Below, piece after piece: positions 16,665 through 24,659 of a stretch of DNA of 42,938 bases (its first letter is position 1; the number at the start of each line of letters is the position of its first letter). The stretch spans positions 1 through 42,938 of the forward strand of contig CANQIA010000016.1 in the NCBI GenBank assembly GCA_947624015.1. The letters run 5' to 3'. Source of the stretch: an uncultured Clostridia bacterium. GTDB lineage: Bacteria; Bacillota; Clostridia; Lachnospirales; CAG-274. The notes under the pieces are model-generated. The model was not told the origin of the DNA. It worked only from the letters and a program-made list of their open reading frames with translations, and ran no database searches. The position numbers and the translations under genes were made by a program.

Positions 16665-19409
16665 ATGAAAATGAAAAGAATGGCAGGTATAATATTATCT
16701 TTCGTAATAGCGCTTGCAAGTATGAATACAGGCTTTGCCTATGAGGGCAATATTCTGTCTGCAACAGACGATGAGAATACCGAGGATGATGATATTTCAT
16801 ATGAGGACGAAAATATAATCGGCGGCTGTATATATTTTGACGAAGCTACAGGAACGGTAACAGGTGTTGATTCGGAGGTAACAAGTGTTGTTATACCAAG
16901 TAAAATAGGCGAGGTTGATGTGGTAGCAATAGGAAGCGGGGCATTTGTATCCAGCAATATTACAGAAATCACAATACCCGAAAGCGTTGTGACAATAGGA
17001 GAGGGCGCTTTTTATGAATGCAGCAGTCTTACGGAAATAAATATTCCAAGTGGAGTTACTTCTATTGAAGGATATACATTCCAGCTTTGCAGCAAACTTG
17101 TAAAAGTGAACATACCTGAGGGAGTTGTTTCGATAGGCGATGAAGCCTTTTCATTCTGCGACAAGCTGACAGACATAACCATTCCGGAAAATGTTACATA
17201 TATCGGATATGGTGCATTCCTTGGCTGTGGATTTAAAACAGCAGGATATATAGGCGGAGGGTATGATTATGAGTTTGGATGGAAAAATAAAATACCCGAA
17301 TATGCGTTCTATGGATGCCAATCCTTAACAAGCATAGATATTCCTAACAGTGTTACTTCTATCGGGAATTCTGCCTTTGAAAGCTGCTATGACCTTGCGG
17401 AGATCACCATCCCCGAAAATGTTTCTTATATTGGCAGTTCTGCATTAGGATATTGTACTTCTCTGACAGAAATTAAAATACCCGAAAGCGTTGTGTCCAT
17501 AGGAGAGGGCGCTTTCAACGGCTGCCGAGGTCTGACGGATATGAATATTCCCGGCGGCGTTACTTCCATTGAAGGGCATACATTTCAGAACTGCAGCGGA
17601 CTTGTGAGAGTGAACATACCGGAAGGAGTTACATCCATAGGCGACTATGCCTTTGCAAGCTGCAGCAAGCTGACAGACATAACCATACCGAAAAATGTTA
17701 CATATATCGGAGATTCTGCTTTCAGAAGCTGCAATAACCTTGCGGCAATCGTTATACCGGAAAGCGTATCAACTATAGGCGGTTCCGCATTCAGGAGCTG
17801 TACCGCTCTGACAGAAATTGTTATTCCGAACAGTACCACTGAGCTGGGCAGCTCTGCGTTCTCAGGCTGTACAAATCTGAAAAAGGCGGTTATTCCCAAC
17901 AGTATTGATACTATAAAGACAAATACATTTTCACAATGTACAAATCTGACTGACATAACTATTCCCGACAGCGTTGTAACAATAGAGGACAATGCTTTTT
18001 CGGACTGCAAAAGCCTTACATCCATAAATATTCCGCAAAGCGTGACCTCTGTGGGGACTTTCTCATTCAATGGCTGTGTCAACCTGACAGGCATAAACGT
18101 AGACGAAAATAATGGGGTATATTCCTCAGATAAGGGAATTATGTACGATAAAGCCAAAACGGAAATAATGTACGTTCCTGCCGCAGCGGAATATGTGGAA
18201 ATTCCCGACGGAGTAAAGACAATAGGCAAATACTCATTCAGAAAATGTGAAAGTCTTACAGGCGTTGTAATTCCCCACAGCGTTACGGAAATAGGGGACT
18301 ATGCCTTCAGCGGCTGCAAAAGTCTTGAAAATATAGCTATTCCCGACAGCGTTACATCCATAGGCAGTTGCGCCTTTGCCGACTGCTCGGGTCTCACGGA
18401 GACAGTTATTCCCGACAGTGTTTCTTCTTTAGGAACTGCCGCCTTTAACAATTGCAGCAAGCTTACCAAAATTGCAATTCCCGACGGAGTTACAACCATA
18501 GAAAGTTCACTGTTTGACGGGTGCAGCGGTCTTACGGATATAACTGTTCCCAACACGGTTACGTCTATAAGTGATTATGCCTTTAAAGGCTGTGCTGCAC
18601 TTAAAAGCATAACAATTCCCGAAGCTGTGGAAAATATGGGTGTAGGTGTGTTCAGAGACTGTGTCGGTCTGGAGTCTGTAATTATTCCTACCGGCGTTAC
18701 GACTGTTGAACGCTTTGCGTTTGAGGGCTGTACAAATCTTAAAGACGTAACAATGGACGGGGTAACATCTATAAACTCATCGGCATTTCGTGATTGCATA
18801 GGTCTTACAAAGATAACAATACCGGATGGAGTTACTTCCATAGGATATTCCGCATTTTACAGATGTTTCGGTCTTACAGAGGTAACTATTCCCGACAGTG
18901 TTACGGAGATAGGGGATTATGCATTTGAGGGCTGTGACAGTGAAAAGGCTGTTTTTTATGTAGTAAAAGGCTCTTATGCCGATACGTGGGCAAACGAAAA
19001 AGGCTTCACAGTATCCTACTATAATTCGGGAGAAACTCAAGGCAGTACCGAAGGTTCAACAGAGTCTACAACGGAAGCTGTAATTGCAGAAGCAGCAGGC
19101 GATAACGGAATAAACTTTGTTGCAGGTATTGACAGCCTTAACTATAAAGAAGTGGGATTTATATTCAAAGCCGATGGAAAAGAAGTAAAAAGAGGTACGA
19201 ATACAGTCTATACATCTGTTGCAGGCTCAACAGTTAAACTTGATGAAGTCGGCGGAAATTATATGTATTCATTTACTATAACCGATATTGAAGATATGGA
19301 TAAGGAAATTTCCGTTGCTTGTTATAGCATAGATGCAAACGGAAAAGAAACTGTTTCAGAATTTGCCACCTATACCAAAAATAAGGTTAACGGCAGAAAA
19401 GCCATATGA
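16665..19409 (+). CDS. BspA-type leucine-rich repeat surface protein
   Basis: A 914-residue exported protein. It begins with a signal peptide (MKMKRMAGIILSFVIALASM, cleaved after GFA), then an acidic Glu/Asp stretch. From about residue 65 to 770 there are roughly 30 tandem LRR_5 (Treponema pallidum/BspA type) units of about 23 residues. Their consensus is L-x-x-I-x-IP-x-x-V-x-x-IG-x-x-AF-x-x-C. A Ser/Thr/Glu-rich linker (GSTEGSTESTTEA) leads to a 100-residue beta-rich C-terminal domain. No SLH or LPxTG anchor is visible. BspA-like proteins often bind host or matrix ligands. The repeat near residue 190 is interrupted (KTAGYIGGGYDYEFGW), and a seven-repeat block is duplicated. Confidence 0.92.
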   Translation: MKMKRMAGIILSFVIALASMNTGFAYEGNILSATDDENTEDDDISYEDENIIGGCIYFDEATGTVTGVDSEVTSVVIPSKIGEVDVVAIGSGAFVSSNITEITIPESVVTIGEGAFYECSSLTEINIPSGVTSIEGYTFQLCSKLVKVNIPEGVVSIGDEAFSFCDKLTDITIPENVTYIGYGAFLGCGFKTAGYIGGGYDYEFGWKNKIPEYAFYGCQSLTSIDIPNSVTSIGNSAFESCYDLAEITIPENVSYIGSSALGYCTSLTEIKIPESVVSIGEGAFNGCRGLTDMNIPGGVTSIEGHTFQNCSGLVRVNIPEGVTSIGDYAFASCSKLTDITIPKNVTYIGDSAFRSCNNLAAIVIPESVSTIGGSAFRSCTALTEIVIPNSTTELGSSAFSGCTNLKKAVIPNSIDTIKTNTFSQCTNLTDITIPDSVVTIEDNAFSDCKSLTSINIPQSVTSVGTFSFNGCVNLTGINVDENNGVYSSDKGIMYDKAKTEIMYVPAAAEYVEIPDGVKTIGKYSFRKCESLTGVVIPHSVTEIGDYAFSGCKSLENIAIPDSVTSIGSCAFADCSGLTETVIPDSVSSLGTAAFNNCSKLTKIAIPDGVTTIESSLFDGCSGLTDITVPNTVTSISDYAFKGCAALKSITIPEAVENMGVGVFRDCVGLESVIIPTGVTTVERFAFEGCTNLKDVTMDGVTSINSSAFRDCIGLTKITIPDGVTSIGYSAFYRCFGLTEVTIPDSVTEIGDYAFEGCDSEKAVFYVVKGSYADTWANEKGFTVSYYNSGETQGSTEGSTESTTEAVIAEAAGDNGINFVAGIDSLNYKEVGFIFKADGKEVKRGTNTVYTSVAGSTVKLDEVGGNYMYSFTITDIEDMDKEISVACYSIDANGKETVSEFATYTKNKVNGRKAI

Positions 19410-19468
19410 TAAAAAATATATAAACTTGTGAATTTATACTTTATATTTATATTTCCTTAAAATTCCCA

Positions 19469-19497
19469 TTGCATTTCAAAGATGATAGTATCATAAT
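19469..19497 (+). promoter_or_regulatory. Toxin-antitoxin promoter
   Basis: TTGCAT (19469-19474), a 17-base spacer, and CATAAT (19492-19497). The operator palindrome at 19482-19494 sits between and overlaps the -10. Confidence 0.6.
19482..19494. promoter_or_regulatory. Probable antitoxin operator
   Basis: ATGATA-G-TATCAT, a perfect palindrome overlapping the promoter of the toxin-antitoxin pair, is the expected binding site for autorepression by the Phd/YefM-type antitoxin. Confidence 0.55.
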
Positions 19498-19559
19498 AGA
19501 TATAGGATAAAGTACCGAATTAAATATTTAAAATGATAGCTATAAGGAGGTTTTATAAT

Positions 19560-19823
19560 TTGATCACTGCTACTGTAGCCACGGATCTGAAATCAAATCT
19601 TAAGCATTACATTGAAAGAGCACTTTCGGGAGACAGTATTATAATTACAAGACCAAAGCAGAAAAATGTAGTAATGATAAGCGAAAGCGAATATAACGAG
19701 CTTTTGAGATTAAAGAACAATGCAGAATATATTTACAAGCTCAACCGTTCCATTGAACAGGCTAAGCAAGGCAAGGTTATTTCTAAATCTATGGAAGAAC
19801 TAGAGGCTATGGAAAATGAGTAG
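19560..19823 (+). CDS. Phd/YefM family antitoxin
   Basis: An 87-residue antitoxin. The N-terminal DNA-binding fold shows TATVATDLKSNLKHYIERA, the core SGDSIIITRPKQKNVVMIS, and ESEYNELLRL. The C-terminal helix (SIEQAKQGKVISKSMEELE) would wrap the toxin. I chose the TTG at 19560 because AAGGAGG lies nine bases upstream. An in-frame ATG at 19533 lacks a ribosome binding site, and the family normally begins close to this TTG. The stop overlaps the toxin start by eight bases, as usual in type II pairs. It likely represses its own promoter through the palindrome at 19482. Confidence 0.9.
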   Translation: MITATVATDLKSNLKHYIERALSGDSIIITRPKQKNVVMISESEYNELLRLKNNAEYIYKLNRSIEQAKQGKVISKSMEELEAMENE

Positions 19824-20088
19824 ACCGCAATTTACCGAACAAGCATGGGAAGAATATTTATATTGGCAAAATCAGGATAAGAAAACACTTAAAAAGATAA
19901 ATCAGCTTATAGCTGATATAATGAGAAACGGAGCATTGAACGGTATTGGTAAGCCGGAACAGATGAAAGGCGATTTTCAAAAATATTTTTCAAGGCGTAT
20001 AAACGAAAAGGATAGGCTTGTCTATTCTATTCTCGAAAACGGAGCCAAAGAAATATATTCATGCAGAGGTCATTATAAGGACAAATAA
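19816..20088 (+). CDS. yoeB: Txe/YoeB family mRNA interferase toxin
   Basis: A 90-residue ribosome-dependent endoribonuclease that cuts mRNA at the A site and halts translation until the antitoxin neutralises it. The whole family pattern is present: FTEQAWEEYLYWQNQDKKTL, then the general base Glu in KPEQMKGD (E48), SRRINEKDRLVY (R67), and the C-terminal CRGHY (H86, Y87). These line up with E46, R65 and H83 of E. coli YoeB, so the toxin appears active. It overlaps the antitoxin gene by eight bases. A hairpin with a T-run at 20111 ends the operon. Confidence 0.95.
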   Translation: MSRPQFTEQAWEEYLYWQNQDKKTLKKINQLIADIMRNGALNGIGKPEQMKGDFQKYFSRRINEKDRLVYSILENGAKEIYSCRGHYKDK

Positions 20089-20110
20089 TTATAACCTTTT
20101 AAATTATTGC

Positions 20111-20146
20111 GCAGCCGATAGTAAGCACTATCGGCTGCATTTTTTT
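20111..20146 (+). terminator. Terminator of the toxin-antitoxin operon (hairpin family 2, copy 2)
   Basis: GCAGCCGATAG (20111-20121), loop TAAGCA, and CTATCGGCTGC (20128-20138), then ATTTTTTT. The stem is nearly identical to the hairpin at 1-28. Confidence 0.85.
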
Positions 20147-20154
20147 ATATACAC

Positions 20155-20183
20155 ATTTTCCCGCGACCAGGTCATGGGAAAAT
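20155..20183. repeat. Palindrome family 1, copy D
   Basis: ATTTTCCCGCGACC-A-GGTCATGGGAAAAT: 14-base arms with one C/T variation, giving a G-C versus A-T mispair in the stem. It lies just past the toxin terminator, at the left edge of the AT-rich NACHT region. From here to the NACHT stop codon (20184-20369) I see nothing else. Confidence 0.75.
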
Positions 20184-20369
20184 TACAAACTGATATTTTT
20201 ATTATATATCAGTTTAGAGGTTTGCACAATCTTTGGAATTGACCCGTAGAAAATAATAATATGTAGCTTTATTCATAATTAGATAAAATATAGTTCAAAT
20301 ACATTTTATAATTCTAATAAATTGTATTGCCCATATATTCTGTCTAATTACTTTAATCCGTGCATCTTA

Positions 20370-23084
20370 TTACTTTATTTCATAGGGTGCACCAATTATA
20401 GTATCACAATGATAGTTATTTTCAAATACAGTTTCTGTAGAATCAGTTCCCGACATATCACAATTATAAAAATTACAATTTTTAATATTTGATTTCATCA
20501 TTTTCGCATCTATTAACCAACTCCCTTTAAAGATACATTTTGTGATATTGCAATATGATAAATCCGACCATGCTAAGTCTTGAGCTGAAAAATCCACATT
20601 ATTTAATATCGCCTTTTTAAAAGATGCCTGATTAAAACAACAATTAATAAAAATTACATTTTCTATATAAGATTCGCAAAACACAGCATTTGAGAAATCA
20701 ACGTTACTAATTGTAACATCTTTTATGAAAGCATAGTTAAAATCATAATCTCGATATTTCTCATCATTTATGATAAGATTTCCCACATTGTTTCTAGCTT
20801 TGGAAATAATTGATATAACATTTTCTCTGATTATAGGGTCAGAACTTTTTCCTATTCTTTCCATAGAGTCAAGAATACGGTTTTTTTCTTCTATTTCTTC
20901 ATCTAATATGTCATTAATAAATAAGGCAACCTCAGATGTAAGATGTGTTATATTGATTGCTTTTTCGATTTTTTTAATATCATAAGTTGTTTCATTGCCT
21001 TTATTATTTTTACTTTGTTTAAGCAAATCTGCTACCATACATGCAACAAAATATTCCATAAATGATTTATGAATAAATTTAAAATTACCATAACCATCTG
21101 AATTCAGAAATGAACAACTTTGTATATCATGGCTAAAATAATCTATTTCTTCTGAGTCAGTTAATTTAGAAAAATATTTTTTTATTTCTAATGGAAAATC
21201 TTTATAATTCACAGATAATATTTCTTCTTTATACATTTCAAAAGCAAGATATTTACAAAAATGCATTTTATCTTCCTTTCTAATCAGCGTTTTTCCTTTA
21301 TAATTTTCTCTGTCTAACCATATATTAGTATATTTTTTATACAAATTTGCTGCGTTTATATTATAAATAACATGGTGTTTTATGTCATCTATAAATTGAG
21401 GTAATGTTTTAATAATTATATATAACAAAAAAGGTCTCTTGGCAAGATCTGTTAAATCATGGGTTTTTTTAATAATATGTTCTATGTCTGATGGAGTAAG
21501 GTTTTCTTTTGCCAATTCCTCCTTGAAAGAATCAATATATAATTTAATTTGTTCTGGCTTTAATTCTGATATATACGTTTCTTGAAAATTAACGTTATTT
21601 GTATTATGCGGTTCAAATTGTAAATAAATACTTTCAATAAGATTTTTATATTCTTCCTTTTCTTGAAAATAATTAGGACGGCTAGTTAAAATAATTTTAG
21701 TTTCGCCTATAATATATTTGCAAATTTGATTGAATACATCAAATTTTACATCATAATTTACCCTTTTTGCTACTTCATCAAAACCATCAAATAAAATTAA
21801 AAATTTTTTTTGCATCTGCATAAAATTAAATGTTTCTATTTTATTGTTTTTTATATTACAATTTTTAAAAAAAAATTTTTCAAAAATATTATCTATATCT
21901 ATTGATTTTGTATAATCTCTCAATTTTATATACAAAGGTATATATTCATTTTTATTATCAAAATATTTAATAGCTAAATTATACTGTAAATTTAATAAAA
22001 ATGATGTCTTTCCACATCCATAATCGCCTAATATCAATAATGCATTTTGTTCCGTGTCCCGTAAATATTCACTAACTGTATATTCAAGTAAATTACCATC
22101 AAATTCATCATAAACATCTATATAATGTTTTGAAATTACATTATTTTCATATTCTTTGATTATTTTTTTTAAATAGTATGAAAAATCCATTACTTTATTT
22201 ACAACTTGTTCCCTTGTGAATATATTGGCATTATATTTTTGCAACAGTTTTTCCTGATCTGCAGAAATCATACAATTTGTGATTATATGAATAAATCGAT
22301 ATTGTTCTAAATTATTAATTGAATTAATAATTCTGATAACATCATAAATATCTTCTTGTATACTTTTAGTTAAACCCAAAAAAACAGGAATACCTGCAAC
22401 TTTTATTTGTAGCATTCCGACATCAATTGAGGCAACAAAATATTCATTTTTCTTTTCTATATTATAATCTTGAATTTTATATAAATCTATTATACTATCG
22501 AAATATTGTTCTTTGTTGTGTTCAATACGATATTCGTCAAAATTATGTTCATTTTGTTCAATTAAATTTCTATTATTTTCAAATAAAAAATCTTGTATAT
22601 TTTCTTTTATAGTATTAAGTAAATTTTTTGTAATTTTTCCTATGTCTTCTGTAATTTTTTCTGATTGTTTTTTGTTTTCGCTTTTTAAAAGACTTATAAT
22701 TAATTTATCTTCATTACTCAAAACATTTCTTATAATCTCATTAATTTTATCTATATAAAAACTAATAATTTCTTCAATTTGAGTTGAATATTCTATTTTT
22801 AAGTCTATATTTTTACTAAAAAACTCTTTGATAAGTTTTTGTTTATCGTCCTCATTATATAAACAAACAAATTTGTTTAATTTGTACTCTTCTTTATAAA
22901 ATTCATCTTTGGCTTTAGTTCTTGCGTGCTCATCTTTTATATTGTTTTCTATTAGTTGTGTTAATTCTCGATCCAATTGATTTTTTAGATGGTTTATCTT
23001 TCCGTCATTATGTTTATCTTTAAATTCATCTGATAATATTTCTATGAAAAATTTTGAAAATTTTTCTATTATTTTAGCTTGCAT
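20370..23084 (-). CDS. NACHT domain NTPase with C-terminal pentapeptide repeats
   Basis: A 904-residue STAND-class NTPase. Residues 1-210 are charged and helical; residues about 213-310 form an alpha/beta-looking segment (EYFVASIDVGMLQIKVAGI, FIHIITN) that I cannot assign. The NACHT core has Walker A GDYGCGKTS at 353-361, Walker B LILFDGFDE at 429-437, and LTSRP at 466-470. A helical region follows, then pentapeptide-type repeats from about 790 (YAFIKDVTISNVDFSNAVF, AILNNVDFSAQDLAWSDLSYC). Bacterial NACHT proteins are known antiphage sensors. The gene is strikingly AT-rich, with a strong AAGGAGG before the ATG, suggesting horizontal acquisition. A defence role is inference. Confidence 0.9.
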   Translation of the reverse strand: MQAKIIEKFSKFFIEILSDEFKDKHNDGKINHLKNQLDRELTQLIENNIKDEHARTKAKDEFYKEEYKLNKFVCLYNEDDKQKLIKEFFSKNIDLKIEYSTQIEEIISFYIDKINEIIRNVLSNEDKLIISLLKSENKKQSEKITEDIGKITKNLLNTIKENIQDFLFENNRNLIEQNEHNFDEYRIEHNKEQYFDSIIDLYKIQDYNIEKKNEYFVASIDVGMLQIKVAGIPVFLGLTKSIQEDIYDVIRIINSINNLEQYRFIHIITNCMISADQEKLLQKYNANIFTREQVVNKVMDFSYYLKKIIKEYENNVISKHYIDVYDEFDGNLLEYTVSEYLRDTEQNALLILGDYGCGKTSFLLNLQYNLAIKYFDNKNEYIPLYIKLRDYTKSIDIDNIFEKFFFKNCNIKNNKIETFNFMQMQKKFLILFDGFDEVAKRVNYDVKFDVFNQICKYIIGETKIILTSRPNYFQEKEEYKNLIESIYLQFEPHNTNNVNFQETYISELKPEQIKLYIDSFKEELAKENLTPSDIEHIIKKTHDLTDLAKRPFLLYIIIKTLPQFIDDIKHHVIYNINAANLYKKYTNIWLDRENYKGKTLIRKEDKMHFCKYLAFEMYKEEILSVNYKDFPLEIKKYFSKLTDSEEIDYFSHDIQSCSFLNSDGYGNFKFIHKSFMEYFVACMVADLLKQSKNNKGNETTYDIKKIEKAINITHLTSEVALFINDILDEEIEEKNRILDSMERIGKSSDPIIRENVISIISKARNNVGNLIINDEKYRDYDFNYAFIKDVTISNVDFSNAVFCESYIENVIFINCCFNQASFKKAILNNVDFSAQDLAWSDLSYCNITKCIFKGSWLIDAKMMKSNIKNCNFYNCDMSGTDSTETVFENNYHCDTIIGAPYEIK

Positions 23085-23312
23085 TAAATTTCCTCCTTTT
23101 TAATCAAAAGTAATATTAATGATATATTATTATATAATACAAATATATACTAATTTATTTACAAATTCAATATCTTTTTATTTATATTTTGTCATAAATA
23201 CTTGTGTGTTGAGGTACAATAGATAGGTAACAACAAAAAAATAAGGTTCAACCTTTATGGTATAATTGAATTGTTAAAAACAAAAAGCCAAAAAGGAGAA
23301 CCTTACAAAACT

Positions 23313-24205
23313 ATGGTATCACACAATAAGCACTTTCGTCAACGTATAATTAAATATTTGGAAAAACATACAGTAACAGAAGCATCAATCTATTTCAGAG
23401 TAAGTAGAAAGACAATATATAAATGGATTCATAGATACGATGGAATATTAAATACTCTTGATGACAGAAGTCATAGACCGCATAACAGTACAAAGGCTCA
23501 TACGGAAGATGAAATAAGGAACATACTCCAATGCGTTAAGAGATACAAAAGCGATATGCTTCTTGCCTATCAGACAATGGTGGAAAAAACATAGCTACGC
23601 CAGAAGCTATGGGGGGGGGTAAAAAGTTGCTTTTAAGCTCAGAGCCAGAGAATAAAAGAAAGCCTAAGCCATACAAAAGAGTAGAATATATTGGGCAGAA
23701 AGTTAAGATCGATGTAAAGTTTGTACCAAGTTATTGTGTAATAGACGGGCAAAATACTATAGTATATAGCCATAGATGAAGGCAGCCGACGGACATACAG
23801 ACAAATGTATGAGGAACACAGCACATACAGTTCATACCAATTTTTGCTTTCATTGATAAAGGCAGTACCTTTTCTGATAAGGGAAATACAGACGGATAAC
23901 AGCTTTGAATTTACAAATGCTTTAAAAAGCACAAAAGGAAGAAAAACAATATTTGAAAAAGCTCTTGAAACTCTCGGAATAATATACCACAGGATAATGG
24001 TAGCACACCACAGCACAACGGAGAAGTAGAAAGGCAGAACCGATAGGATGAAGAAAAATTTTACAGTAATATGAAGGCGTACAGCTTAAGTGATGGCAGG
24101 AAACAGCTTGCGGTATATCAGAAAAAATCAAATAATTATATCAAAACCTGTCTGAATATGAAAAGTCAGAATCAGGTAGTGCGGGAGTATCTTGGAGTAA
24201 TGTAA
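23313..24205 (+). pseudogene. Decayed IS481/IS3-like transposase
   Basis: Fragments in different frames together form one DDE transposase. First comes a helix-turn-helix (RVSRKTIYKWIHRYDG) up to a stop at 23594, then a deletion and a run of nine G (23611-23619). Next is KPYKRVEYIGQKVKIDVKF, with a frame change near 23765. The next part is AIDEGSRRTYRQMYEEH with the second Asp in QTDNSFEF. A frame change near 24010 leads to HNGEVERQNR (the Glu), an in-frame TAG, and a normal end (KKSNNYIKTCLNMKS). At least three lesions make it inactive. The terminal inverted repeats could not be fixed. Confidence 0.85.
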
Positions 24206-24329
24206 AATATAATTAAGGTTTTGAGCAATAAGATTGCTAAAAGACGGATTCTATTATACTATTTAATAAGAAATTTACGAAAACAAGGCATTTTATAATA
24301 TAGAACACTTGTTAAATATTTACAGCAAT

Positions 24330-24600
24330 TATAGTTTTTAGTCAAGACCACCCGCTAAGCGGGTGACTTCCACTACCCCCTACAAAGGGCAATTACCGGT
24401 CAGTGTTTGTAAGCGTACTGAATAAGTCGACTTATACACTACTACGTCAAGTTCACTACTAAAGTAGTTACTTTAATTGCTGCTTCTATATCTAAAAATT
24501 TGATTTATTAGTTGTCTACGTTATTATTATTTATTTTCTTATTAAAAACTTATGGCTAAAGCAATTTACTCTCACCTGCACAGCGGGTTGGTTTATTTTT
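24330..24600. other. Gene-free tract with an IS200/IS605-like hairpin
   Basis: The gap 24206-24659 holds no ORF with a start signal. It has a perfect hairpin CACCCGC-TAA-GCGGGTG (24349-24365) after TCAAGAC, followed by CCCCCTACAAAGGG. Such hairpins resemble subterminal structures of IS200/IS605 elements, so this may be a transposase-less remnant. No TnpA or TnpB fragment was seen; the assignment is weak. Confidence 0.3.
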
Positions 24601-24616
24601 CCTGTTACATAATAGA

Positions 24617-24649
24617 AGAGGTCGTCAATTATTGTTTTTGTCGACCTCT
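24617..24649 (-). terminator. Likely terminator of the rRNA methyltransferase gene
   Basis: Arms AGAGGTCG (24617-24624) and CGACCTCT (24642-24649), lying just past the stop of the minus-strand gene. The following T-run on that strand is imperfect (TCTATTAT). Confidence 0.5.
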
Positions 24650-24659
24650 AGCATAAAAA

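Noticed and set aside
16977..18950. Regular short repeats suggesting a CRISPR array
   Set aside because: The periodicity (about 69 bases) lies in one reading frame and encodes LRR_5 units. There are no unique spacers.
19533..19559. ATG at 19533 as antitoxin start
   Set aside because: It has no Shine-Dalgarno sequence, and the perfect AAGGAGG at 19544-19550 points to the TTG at 19560.
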